Source of the DNA: Acheta domesticus
Lineage: Eukaryota > Arthropoda > Insecta > Orthoptera > Gryllidae
DNA length: 64,000 nucleotides
Reading direction: 5' to 3'
NCBI GenBank assembly: GCA_031308135.1
Contig: JAHLJT010003656.1
Location: forward strand, 77,612,698 to 77,676,697
A model generated the notes under the pieces. That model saw only the letters and a program-made list of their open reading frames with translations, did not search any database and had not been told where the DNA came from. Position numbers and translations under genes: made by a program. The number at the start of each line of letters is the position of its first letter. The first letter of the stretch is position 1. Below are positions 46,861 to 57,345 of the stretch, piece after piece.

Positions 46861-47583
46861 TATTACGGATCATGCGAGGGGATAAAGTGCCAATGAAGTA
46901 TGTGCGAAGGTTTAGCGGGACTTTTATTCTGCTGTCAAAATATTCGATTATAACGTGTGGAAATTTTATGTTAATTAATTGTCAGGTTTTGTTATATTAC
47001 ACCGGAAAATTTTCTTGAATTCAATCAATAACGTACAGGAAATTGGGGGGAGGGAAGCAGGACCCCCCCCTCCCGTGCCAGCGCTCGAGATGTGATTTTT
47101 TTTCCGTTATTACGAATCATGCTAGGAGATAAAGTGCAAATGAAGTAGTATGTGCGAAGGTTTTGGCAGGACTTTTATTCTGCGGTCCAAAAACCTCGCT
47201 GATAACTGATGGTAATTATGTGTTAATTAATTGACGATTTTTGCTACTACACAGCAGAATTTTCTTGAATTATTTGAATAACACACGAAACGTTAAAGAA
47301 AATGGAGAAAACACAAAGCAGCACACCTCGTCCTCCCGTGACAGCGCTTGAGATGGAAATTTTGCCTCGGTTGTCATGAATCATGCTAGGAGATCAAGTG
47401 CAAATGAAGTATGTACGAAGGTTTTGGCGGGACTTTAATTCTGCTGTTCAAAAACCCCTCTGATAACTGGTGGTAATTATATGTTAATTAATTGACAACT
47501 TTTGCTACTACACAGCAGAATGTTCTTGAATTCTTTGAATAACACACGAAACGTCAAAGAAAATGGGAAAAATACAAAGCAAG
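46797..47583. repeat. Tandem triplication, unit about 250-265 bp
   Basis: The anchor GCGCTCGAGATG recurs at 46833, 47081 and (as GCGCTTGAGATG) 47344. Each unit then contains ATCATGC(T)AGG(A)GAT, AAGTGC(C/A)AATGAAGTA, TGTGCGAAGG, GGACTTTTATTCTGC, TGTTAATTAATTG and TTTTCTTGAATT in that order. Units 2 and 3 are closer to each other than to unit 1, suggesting two rounds of duplication. It spans the edge between the CpG island and the AT-rich flank. Confidence 0.8.
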
Positions 47584-48995
47584 AAAGAAGCCAACTGTGA
47601 AGCTATCTGAATGCGTTCATTCAAAAAATATAGAGAGGTATTAAAATGTGTTCGCTAGCTCACAACATTTATGACTGGAGATTATTACGCATTCTTAAAA
47701 ACGAAAAAAATTAATGGAAATAGCATTTAGTTTAATTGTTTAATTGTGTTACGAAATGCGTGTAAACACTCTTTGGATTCTTATGGTGTTTAGAAGGGAA
47801 ATAGAGAATTACTGGGAACAAAATAATGATAGTCTAATGAAGGAAACTCGTGTCTATAAGAAGCGGTATATGCACAATTAATCACATCAATGAGAATATG
47901 ATGCAGCAATCTTTGGGATTCTTGTAAGATAATTTTTAGAGTGAATAAAAGAAACACTGGAGAGAAAAATAGAAAAAATCTATGGAAGATTTCGAAACAG
48001 GTTTTCTTCATAAAAGTCCTTTTTTATTCAAAATAATTTAAATGAAATATGTTCTTAATCCTCAACGCTTTTAAAGCATATTGTTTAGAAATATATGAAT
48101 TTTATTGTGAAAATGTAATTACATTTTCATTGTCATCGAAATATACTCTAATTAACAATTCTAAAACTACTCCAATTTTTTCTTGGATTTTCCTTCTCCA
48201 AGAAAAATAATGTAATCTGTAACATTGATATATTATATGGCACTTACAATATTAAGGGATTATAAAGAAAAAAATCATAAATTAGCTTTTTCGACTCGGA
48301 ATTGAATTTCATAAAAACAGATGGAAATAATCATGATATTTTATCATCAAATATTATTTTCAGATCTTAAGCCTTCAGTGTTTTAAGATATTAACTAACA
48401 TTCCAATGCATGATATTTTGATTTTTTATCTATTTATTGTTTTATCAGATCCAGATGATTTACTGTGTATGAATTCCAATAATTTTTACCTTTCTACGGG
48501 TATAATTAGTTTAATGTGAATATGAAATTATTGATTGTTCTTCACACATTGGCCTTATTGTATAAAAAATATTGGCATTGATCGTCTTCCAATTGACCTT
48601 CTCATGATTTATTAAGGCACGTTATGAAACTTATACGGACTGTTTTTCTGAATCGAATTATTATCATTTAGCTTGATTAAGAGTAGAAAATGCGTTTAAG
48701 GCAAACATGAATACCTCACATTTTTCTCGTGAAAACGGATGGCCGAAGAGCACATGTGCAATCTCCAGCTGGAGAGTTCACTCATAAATATTAATGGTAG
48801 TATTGCCAGTACGTTGTCACCATTGACCCGTGTAATTTCAGGAAAGTTAACCACCACTTAGACAAACCTTGAATGGAGAATTTTAATTACCTATTTAAAC
48901 TGGAATTATATATTTGGAACCCTCTATGGAACGCGCTCTTGAGCTTTCGAGGAACAATCAGAACTTTTCTTCACAGCGATTCCCTCACACTTGAA
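47584..48995. other. AT-rich DNA, nothing recognised
   Basis: Uniform AT-rich sequence with no gene or repeat recognised. Confidence 0.5.
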
Positions 48996-48999
48996 CAAC

Positions 49000-49330
49000 A
49001 AGCAGACCTCGCTTAGGACTTTCGGAGAGTGCAGCCCTTTCGCCCTCCGCCCTTCCTCCTCGCCTCTTGCCCACCTGCTGTGGAGGGCGTAGCCCGGCGC
49101 ATAAATATTTATCGCCGCAGACAAGGGCCAACTCCATCTTCACCTTCTTCCAATCGCAAAGAGCAGAGTTTAAATAGCGCATTGTTCTCTGCCTTTGCGG
49201 AGCCACCGTCTGGAGGGCCATTGCCGCCGCCCCCGAAGGCGAAGCGAGCATTATTAGCGGCGCATCGCATCCATCCACACACAGGCGAAGCCTCGCAGCC
49301 GCTCTTGACGCCACGCCCACATGTCGCTGT
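49000..49330. other. GC-richer island, possible regulatory element
   Basis: Moderately GC-rich, with embedded AT words such as GCGCATAAATATTTATCGCC (49097). The mix of complex sequence and short AT-rich sites resembles conserved non-coding DNA more than low-complexity islands. Open frames of about 110 codons on both strands are unrecognisable. Confidence 0.3.
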
Positions 49331-49954
49331 GGGAAATCAAACCCACGGTCTCTAACTTGTCCGTGACATGAAAGCCTCGGAAGACTTATTCAAAACTTTT
49401 GAAAAAAATGACTAGAATTTTATTATTGCCTGAAGTCCTTTCTTCGCTCTGCAATGATCAATAGTGTGGAGTTAAGAACCAAATTAAAAATGGCCTATGA
49501 CTTGTCTCTTTCTATTTTTCTGTATATAATGTTACGTAGATATGTCTGTATCATGATTGAAGATGAAGGTAATTTAAGTACTTAGGTTATTTATTTTATA
49601 ATTCTGAATAAAACAAGTTCAAGCAATTATATGTAAAAATACGCACAAATACTCAATGGTTTTTGTAATGAAAGTGTGTACTGGATGTATAGCTAATACA
49701 CTAGCACAATTCATGAGATTTAATTTTTGTTGAATCCAACTGCAAAATGCTGTTCGGAAAGGAAACGTTTGGGAGATAAATGGGGCACTAGTAATGAAGG
49801 TGACTTTCGGTTTTATTGATCGCGACAGGAGTTGTACGAAAACATTCGACCAGTTTTAATTAAGACTCGGAAGTACTTGTAGAGGTGACGGTAGGACTTA
49901 AAGACGTAGTGGTACACGTTACCTGCACTGGTTTGTGTGTGGTGTTACCGTCCT

Positions 49955-50070
49955 AGTGGTCGTTTGATTCACTTTGGCATCTCTGTGGCTCGCCCGGTGT
50001 TCGAGTCCGGGTGTTTGTTGTCCGGATGGAGGATTCGACACCAACTACCGTGTAGAAATTTAACAAAATT
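49955..50070 (+). mobile_element. Possible SINE head fragment (tRNA-like T-arm)
   Basis: CCCGGTGTTCGAGTCCGGG (about 49997-50015) forms a T-arm-like hairpin with a box B GTTCGAGTCC. Upstream TCTGTGGCTCGCC and the following GATTCGACACCAAC recall the heads of the long SINEs. No acceptor stem or tail was found. Confidence 0.35.
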
Positions 50071-50780
50071 GTACCCGTAACATAATCACCAATGTACACG
50101 ATACTGTCAGTTTATACGAACCCGAATATTGAAGATAATCAGGAGTCGACAGATATCACTTGGGTATATTTTTTTGTTGAGAAAATGCCACGGAGTCTTT
50201 TTTTGTCCGGCCAAGAAAAAAGGATTCGGGTGAATTTGTTAACCGCCAATGTGTGTAGGGTTCTAAAATAGTATTCGCATCCCCCCTTCGATGTGGCATG
50301 GAAGCGCACATTTAGGAATGATTGGTTATTTTGTTTTTCAGAGTCTCGTTTTTATCAACAATTGAACGTCCTGAATTGGAGAAAGAAGACAGCCAACTTC
50401 AGGAAGAAATATATTCAGAGCAGCGTTAATATGATCAATTTTCATGACATATTGTCTTTCAATTTTGGTTGTACTTATAACTAAATATACACATTTTAGA
50501 AAAAAGTGTGTTTATTTACATGTTTACGCTCTATGCTATAAAATCCATTAATATTACTTATTGCATTTTAGCACAGATTGTTTACATCATTAATATATAA
50601 AGATAGACTTTTCGAATATTTCGTTACGGTTCGCCTCAATTCGTAAATTTTCGGGGCTTCGGCGTTGCCCGCCTCCCCTGCAAAATTGCTCTGTACCGAA
50701 TCCTTGCTGGGAGGATAGTGGACGCTATCCGCCAGGTCGAATTTTAGCGGTAGTGTCGTGTCTGTACATTGATGAGCATG
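50071..50780. other. Unassigned DNA left of the MITE
   Basis: A 96-codon minus-strand frame at 50568-50858 is unrecognisable. The stretch at 50630-50780 is GC-richer and could be a repeat fragment. Confidence 0.35.
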
Positions 50781-50782
50781 TA

Positions 50783-51035
50783 CAGTAGTGCTCAATGAAA
50801 CCGCATAACTTAAAGAAAATGGACATTCCGTATTTTCTAAGTTTTGCAAATCTTTCAAAAATTAAGCACAAATTAGTAGAAATTGGTAATTATATATTTT
50901 ATGTGGATTATACGATGTTGCCGATTCCATTACCTTCATAACTTACTCGAATTTCGCAAATCAGGTGGTATATTTTCAGGATTATATTGCAGATTACAAT
51001 TGTGAGCGAGGTGATGCGGTTTTTTAGCACTACTG
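50783..51035. mobile_element. pogo/Tigger-like MITE, 253 bp, TA-flanked
   Basis: The left end CAGTAGTGCTCAATGAAACC (then GCAT) and the right end, in reverse complement, CAGTAGTGCTAAAAAACCGCAT form terminal inverted repeats of about 22 bp with a few changes. TA dinucleotides flank both ends (50781-50782 and 51036-51037), the target duplication of the Tc1/mariner/pogo superfamily. The CAGT start is typical of pogo/Tigger elements. There is no transposase inside. Confidence 0.75.
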
Positions 51036-51054
51036 TACTTAACCCGGTCGGAAC

Positions 51055-51112
51055 GGATTAGAGCGAATCCGATCGGATCGGATCGAATCGAATTGGATCG
51101 GAGCGGAGCGGA
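51055..51112. repeat. GGATCG-type short tandem repeat
   Basis: Imperfect 5-mer repeats: GATCGGATCGGATCGAATCG, then AATTGGATCGGAGCGGAGCGG. It lies between the MITE and the GC-rich island. Confidence 0.6.
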
Positions 51113-51475
51113 TTCGGAAGCAGCGTGCGTCGCGACGCCGACGATGTCCGCCGCAAGAGCGGCGCGCCGTTGCCAGCGGAGGGCGCCAGAGGTCGTTCCT
51201 TGGAAGGCATCGCCCACAATGGCCGCTTTGTACTCGCACCGTTTGGCGCCATCGACAGGCGAAGACAAAGAGGCGAGGGCGAGGCCCTGGGCGAAGGCGA
51301 GGGCAGCGCCGCTTCTTCGCTAATGAAGGGCTCAGGGGTTTGGCACACGCCCATCCGCTCTGTGCAGCGGCTGCTGCTGCTGCTGCTGAAGGATCGGGGT
51401 GGTGCGACCACCGCCGCCACCAGTCGAGGACTAGGATTTGTCAAACGCCCCACGAGGTGGGTTGTTGTTGGTCTC
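51113..51475. other. GC-rich island with unassigned open frames
   Basis: Complex GC-rich sequence with long frames on both strands (plus 51125-51502, 125 codons; minus 51058-51489, 143 codons). Neither shows a known domain. CTGCTGCTGCTGCTG at 51370 and GGCGAAGGCGAGGGC near 51289 are small internal repeats. It could be an exon of an unrecognised gene or another regulatory island. Confidence 0.3.
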
Positions 51476-51531
51476 CGTAATTTCTGCACGCGAAACGATT
51501 AAGTAAGCCATCTGACAATACTACACTCTTA

Positions 51532-52081
51532 CCGGGAGAGATGGCTCAGTGCATCAACAGATGTCACAGGAGTCCCTCTGACCGGGAGGTCTAGGTTCGA
51601 CTCCCGACTGTGGCAGGATTTTCGACACTAGCTTGTCAGCTCAGTCGAATTCAGTCGCTGTCTGAAGGAGAATTCCAGCGACCGGCTGCTCTGATCGGTA
51701 GTTTTCCGTGGTTTCTCCGATCAACACCAGGCGAATGCCAGAGCAGTACCCTAGCAAACGGGCCACGGCTGCGCGATCTTTTCTCCCTCTTTCTTGTCCT
51801 ATCCTCACACACACACACACTTACACTAACATGCACTACACTACCACACATGCCGGGAGATCGGTCGGGAGCTTAGAGCTTGTCCCGGCTGGGGCGGTGC
51901 CCCGCTGGTGGGAGATATCTGGTTAGGGGAAAATCCCGCAAGTCGACGGTAGGTCGGCGCCGGATCTCGCCATCCAGCGGGGAAAGATCACCGCCACCTC
52001 CCAATGAAAAACACGCACTACACTTACGGAACTAATGTTCTCAGTAGTTGACGCGTCCGGAATCACGAACAATGAACCAAT
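51532..52081 (+). mobile_element. Full-length long SINE with perfect 16-bp target duplication
   Basis: The best copy, about 550 bp. The tRNA-like head CCGGGAGAGATGGCTCAGTG ... GGTCTAGGTTCGACTCCCG has A- and B-box-like motifs. The shared blocks follow in order: GGCAGGATTTTCGACACTAG, GACCGGCTGCTCTGATCGG, AACGGGCCACGGCTG, a CA repeat, GCCCCGCTGGTGGGAGATAT, GGGGAAAATCCCGC, GGCGCCGGATCTCGCC and GCGTCCGGAATCACGAAC with a short AATC-type tail. CAATACTACACTCTTA is repeated exactly at 51516-51531 and 52082-52097, marking insertion by target-primed reverse transcription. Confidence 0.85.
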
Positions 52082-52097
52082 CAATACTACACTCTTA

Positions 52098-52655
52098 TCT
52101 TCCCCACCCGCTGGTTAACACAGTTGACTCTGCGGGATCGTTGTCTGGGATATCCTAGGGTTCGAGTCCGAGGAGACGGTTTTGGTTTTTCGTTACCTGT
52201 TAGATCGCTGGGTTGCGTTGATACACTGACTGGAGGAGAATTCTAGCGGCCGGCTGTTCTGATCGACAGCTTTCCGTGGTTTTCTTGACCAGGATGAAGG
52301 CGGAGCTGTACATTAATAATCGGGCCACAAATCGCACGAGATCTTCCAACCTTTTCCTTGTCTATCTTCCCCCCTTACACACACACACACACACACACAT
52401 ATTGCATCCACTACACTACTACACATATCGAGATACCAGACCGGAGCTTAGAACCTCAGGATCCAGCCCAGGAGCCCGCTCGAGGAGATACCTGTAGGAA
52501 GAAATTACGCCTGCTAACGTGTAGATGGGAACCGGATCTTATGTTTCAGCGGTGAAGGAACACATCCACCCCAGAGCAGTAGTGTGCACTACGCTTACAG
52601 AGATAATGAATGTAGAAGTTGCCGCGTCCGGAAACGCGAAATAATCAATCAATTG
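52098..52655 (+). mobile_element. Long SINE relative with a different tRNA-like head
   Basis: The head reads CCCGCTGGTTAACACAGTTG ... CTAGGGTTCGAGTCCGAGG and differs from the copy just upstream. The body shares the blocks GGAGGAGAATTCTAGCGGCC, a CA repeat, GGAGATACCTGTAGG, GGGAACCGGATCTT and GCGTCCGGAAACGCGAA, and ends AATAATCAATCAATT. It may be a subfamily with an exchanged head. It begins immediately after the target duplication of the preceding copy. Confidence 0.7.
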
Positions 52656-54868
52656 CAGCCTCTGCTTCGCCCGAAACGAGGTGGGGGTGTGGACCTGGGG
52701 GGGAGGTCAGGGGGTCTGGGAGAACAGGTAGTGAGGGCGCAGCCCCAGAGCACCAGATACCGCGCATCACAATGCCCCGTCACCCGCTTCCCCTGCGACA
52801 ATGCCACTCCTCCTGAATCGTCATCTTCCGCCCCACCCTGCTCTGCTGCGAAACCAAAGAGGCCCAATCACTGCACATCCCACGATACCAACGGGGAAGG
52901 CCTTAGAGATCCTTCGTTTTTTGGGGATAGGGGAACAAAAAAATTAACTTATTTAAGATCGGTAGTATTGGGTAAAACAGGCATGCCAAAGTTCGTCTGC
53001 ATGAACTATTTGTCCCCTTAGGAAGACCGATGCTCGTGTGAGCATAGGTAAATTTCTCTGACTTGGCTATTTCCCACCACATCCATAAACGGGATGTACA
53101 CGCACAAACTGAAACGGGGAATGTAAGAGCAAATAATAAAGTATAACGACAAATGGTGGTTTCATTCGAAAATATGTTTTCCATCAAACACCCAAGATTG
53201 AAATTTTGTTTATATTCTTTACTATTATAACTGTATGTTACATTAATCTTCTTTTTTAAATTCTGCTTTCTGTAAACAATTTTTGCCAATAGGGCAGGCG
53301 ATTGAATGACGAATTCTTTGCTTGATTTGTTTGGCTTAGTTTTCTATTAAATAATTCTGTCAATTGCTGTATACAGCAATAATGTAAAATAAATTATCAT
53401 GTATCTCTTTTGGAAGGACTGTTTTTAAAGAGAGTAGAATCTGTATTAGAGAAAGTTAACGCGATTAGGCAACCAAGATCTTTTCAATTCAAAATGTTTA
53501 AATGTACCCTTTATTAACAATTTCTTGTATGAGCGAGGCATTTCTTTTTAAATTGTAATGTATTTGCTTTGGTAGAGGAAATGATAATTAATATTGCGGT
53601 ATTGCGGCTTTCACGGCAATAACTTTCAACCGACTTCTCTAGAAGATTGTCATGAACCATGTGTTGAGTGACGTACTTTTAAACTATTCGTCAGTTGTTC
53701 CAGGTGTAGTGCCAGCGAACTCTTAGACAGTTATTTAATTTGGCTGCAACCTTGACACTCCAGGTTGATCAAGATCATTGATGAACCTTAAATATATCTT
53801 TCATAAGAACTATTTCGAAAGTGGAAAGATGGTTTTACATTGTGCCGAATGTTTATAGTTTAATGTTGCAGCGTAAGTTGACGATTCATCGTAAGTTGGA
53901 TTTCTGCATTTGGCACAACTTTATTTTCAATAATACTTATTTCAGTTTATATCTGAAGATTAATGAAGGAACAAAAGAGAGGAAATATATGGGTTACGCC
54001 ATGAATAGCTTGAGCAAAGAAGGATCCAGAGATAATCGTTAGGAAACTGCAAAGCAACTATACAAGGAACTACGCTCGAGTGTGAATTCTGATTTCACGG
54101 CAGGCTACTCATTTAAGAATCCCTATTCGCGTTGAGAAACACCTGCGGTTTTCTATCAGATTCCTTATTAGTACTTTTTAAATACAGTATCAGTGAACTA
54201 AATTTTCAATCAGACGTGAAAAAATTTCGTACGTCTTTTATTTTAGTATTTTATTCCGACTTTGGTAATGCGTATGTACTGAATTGTAAAATTTCTCCGT
54301 CTGTTCATATTCTAATGTCAAAGCTTTGACAGCAGAACTTTTCCAGGTGAACTTATTGGAATGAATATTAAGAAATATTTGAAAGTTTGAGAATCCTCAC
54401 CACATTTTTTCAAAGAAATTCTATGAACGAAATATTTTTAAAAATGTAACCAATTACACTGTTATATTTTTATTTTATAAAAGAAATCTTACAATGCTTT
54501 TTAGACTGTAAAGGCCAACTTAAGTCCCGTTCTCACTGCCAATCAATAAAACCGAAACTAAACTATAAATACAACTTCAAAACGCCTAAACGCAGGAGAC
54601 AAAATTGTGGATGGAATCATTTGAACTGGAGCGAACAGGAACGACCAGCTCGCGCGTTGCCGCCCGCAGCCGACGGATCGCGTTCGTGCGCGCTCTGCCG
54701 TCCAAATTGGGTAATTGCGAACATTCACTTCGCTTCGGTTACAGCCTTTGCCGGTGTGTGGATGCGCCTTAAATGGGAACACTCTTCGTCAAGCCCGTAT
54801 CCAACTATCCTATAGCAATTCCCGAAGCGTTTTAACACTGACGCATCAGATACACAGCATCGGAAGTT
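52656..54868. other. Mostly AT-rich DNA, no gene recognised
   Basis: The left 250 bp (to about 52910) are GC-richer with a 145-codon frame that spans the SINE end and is not gene-like. Near 53597 GGTATTGCGGCTTTCACGGC could be a repeat word. Nothing else was recognised. Confidence 0.45.
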
Positions 54869-54869
54869 T

Positions 54870-55432
54870 GGCTGATTATATGATTATTTCCCACTTATTT
54901 CCATAACGGCTAGCGTTATTTGTCCCGTAAGAGTAGTGTATGATTTTTTATGAAGGGAAATGGCTGTGTTCTACCCACGCTGGACGCTGAGATCCGGCGA
55001 CGAACTAGGCGTCGGCTTGCGGGGGTTTCCACATCCAGGTATCTCCGAGCAATAGGACTCTATCCCACTCTGACGAGATAAGCATTCTGCTGGTCTCGTG
55101 ACATGTGTCGTATTGTAGAGAATGTGTGAGTGTAGGTAGAGATGAGAATAGGACAAGGAAAGAGAAGGAAAGGTCGCGCGCAGTACGTGTCCCATTTAAT
55201 AGAAAATTGCTCCGGCATTTGCATCGTGCTGGTCAGAGAAACCCCGAAAACTACTTCAAAACTACAATCAGAGCTGCCGGCCGCTACAATTCTCCCCCAA
55301 ATAGCGGCTGAACTTGAGCCAGCTAACTAGCTTGTGTCAAAAATTCTGCAACCTTCGGGACTCGAAGTATGGAACTTCCCGTTCACAGGCATTGCAGTGA
55401 TATTAGTTGATGCCTTGAGCTATTTCAGCTGA
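54870..55432 (-). mobile_element. Long SINE, AATC-tailed family, reverse copy
   Basis: Reverse orientation. The head lies at the right (reading GCTCAAGGCATCAACTAATA ... CTTCGAGTCCCG). The body has the reverse complements of the GGCCGGCAG, GCGCGCGACC, CA-rich and GCCGGATCTCAG blocks. The tail region at 54870-54895 is degenerate. It is more diverged than the copies at 51532 and 56035. Confidence 0.65.
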
Positions 55433-55795
55433 TTTATGATTCTTGACCATGCCTTGGTAAATGTATATTAAAACTGTCGTAGTTTACTTTCTCAGATTTA
55501 TTTTTACATTCCATCATTCGATTACAGTCCCATTGATCAATTATTGTAATCGATTCTATTTCAGTTTCGTAATTCATTTGCGTCCAGCTCAGGATGGAGC
55601 ATCAGACAACTCGTCTCTCTCTTGTCGATGCAAATGAGAATAACAATCCTGTCTATTCCCAACATCCGGAGCTTCCGTCTGGCAACAGTCATGTCGCAAC
55701 CGCAATGACGGTATCTGCACACGCGCTTTCACTCACGCGTTTCCGACTTGAATACCGTTCATCGAAGGCACCTGGAAATTCCGTCCATTTTAGAC
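55433..55795. other. Short spacer between SINEs and island
   Basis: No gene or repeat recognised. A 69-codon plus frame at 55594-55803 is not recognisable. Confidence 0.4.
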
Positions 55796-55799
55796 TAGT

Positions 55800-56030
55800 T
55801 TAAAATAAATAGCGGCCGCTGGCTTGTCCGCATTTGCATAGAAAAGCGCCGGCTCCATATGGATCGTGCGTTGATGGCACCACCCGAGGTGTCGCGGCAT
55901 TTTAATCATGCGCGGGGGGAGGGGGAGCGGGAGCGGGGAATATTTCGGAGAGCGCGCGCGAGCGGACACTGCGTCATCACAACAGTGGCTGACGGCGAAA
56001 GAAAGGGGAAAAATCAATTTCAGGAAAACG
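55800..56030. promoter_or_regulatory. Candidate cis-regulatory element with octamer and E-box-like sites
   Basis: A compact stretch of complex sequence holds GCGGCCGC, an exact POU octamer ATTTGCAT (about 55831-55838), CCATATGG (about 55856-55863, both an E-box CATATG and CArG-like), ATTTTAATCATGCG, and then a GC-rich end. It has no coding frame worth calling. The dense mix of short sites is what a developmental enhancer or core promoter would look like; this is inference from motifs. Confidence 0.35.
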
Positions 56031-56034
56031 TTTT

Positions 56035-56545
56035 TGATTGATTAATGATTATTGGTGCGTCAACTGGTAACGTCATTCGTTCCGTAAGTGTAGTGCATGT
56101 TTTTTATTGCCGGAGGTGGCGGTGATCTTCCTCCGCTGGAAGGCGAGATCCGGCGCCGACCCACGTATGCTTGAGGGGATTTTCCCCAGCCACGTATTTC
56201 CTACAAGCGGGGCACCGCCCCAGCCGGGACAAGCTCTGAGCTCCCGACTAGTGTTCCGGAATGTGTGGTAGTGTAGTGCATGTAAGTGTAAGTGCGTGTA
56301 AATAAGGGGAGAAATGATATGACAAGGAAGAGGAAGGAAAGATCGCGCGCGGTCCGTGTCCCATTTGATAGAGTACTGCACCTGCATTCGTCTGGTGTTG
56401 ATCGGAGAAGCCACGGAAAAGTACCGATTAGAGAACAGCCAGCCGCTAGGATTCTCCTCCAGACAGCGGCTGAATTCGACTTAGCTGATAAGCTAGTATC
56501 GAAAATACTGACATTGTCGGGACTCAAATCCTAGGACCACCCGGT
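56035..56545 (-). mobile_element. Long SINE, AATC-tailed family, reverse copy, nearly full length
   Basis: The tail TGATTGATTAATGATTATTGG is at 56034-56054, followed in reverse by GGAGGTGGCGGTGATCTTCC, GGCGAGATCCGGCGCCGACC, GGGGCACCGCCCCAGCCGGG, TGTGGTAGTGTAGTGCATG, GGAAAGATCGCGCGCGGTCC and CTAGTATCGAAAATACTGAC, ending in the B-box half of the head (ATTTGAGTCCCGAC reversed). Flanks GAAAACGTTTTT and GAAAACTTTT may be an imperfect target duplication. The head is slightly 5'-truncated. Confidence 0.75.
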
Positions 56546-57108
56546 CAGAAAACTTTTCAAATAGTACCTCTTCACGGCAGCAATAATTGAAAAGTGATGT
56601 TTTAGAAGCTTGTCTTCTGAAAAAGGAGACGAATCCTTGGGGGCGGTTAGGGGTGTATTCTCATTAACTTTTGAATTTAGGTATTGCCATAAGAAGGATG
56701 AAATAAGTTTACAACTTATTTTCACTAATTTATTCCATGAAATGTTATTCAATTTTCATATTTTTAAAAGATAATTTACAATAGTTTTTACGATCAATCA
56801 CTTCCATTAAAACACTTATACATACGGATTCCACTTAAACGGTTTCTGGATCGGTGTTCGTGTTGGAGCAATTTCTAGGAAGAGTTTTACAAAAGAAAAA
56901 CTTGGATACTGTGGATGATGTATTCAATTATACGATACAGGTGTGAATTTATCAGAGTATATCGTCCATGCAATCGACCTCACAATTGGGAAAAATAAAG
57001 CAATTAGTTAAAAGCGTTTAAAAATATCGTTTCCTTGTAGATACTAATTTTTAAATGCACTGTAAATTGCAGAAAACCTTCAGAAAGACCTTGACCTCTT
57101 GTCTAAAT
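56546..57108. other. AT-rich spacer
   Basis: Nothing recognised. Confidence 0.4.
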
Positions 57109-57109
57109 A

Positions 57110-57345
57110 ACAGGTTTTCGGTCGCTTTGGGACACTGTGCCGTCGGGCGATTCTCTCGCGCACGGAGCCGGTGGAAATGGATGGGGGAAGTGGGGGCAGG
57201 GGGGAGCCGGCGGCGGGTACGCTCATTAATGCGGTCTCCACTCATCTCCATTCGATATCCCTTCGAGGCCCTTTTTACTCGTATTTCGGTTTCTCTCTCG
57301 ACACTCCACGTCGTGCAACATTATGCCAATTAATGAAGTGCGAAA
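57110..57345. other. GC-richer complex sequence, possible regulatory element
   Basis: Non-repetitive moderately GC-rich block with homeodomain-type words (CATTAATGCGG at 57220, CAATTAATGAAG at 57328). No recognised exon on either strand. Confidence 0.3.

Noticed and set aside
51058..51502. Protein-coding exon in the GC island
   Set aside because: Overlapping frames of similar length on both strands, no domain, and no clear splice-site pair.
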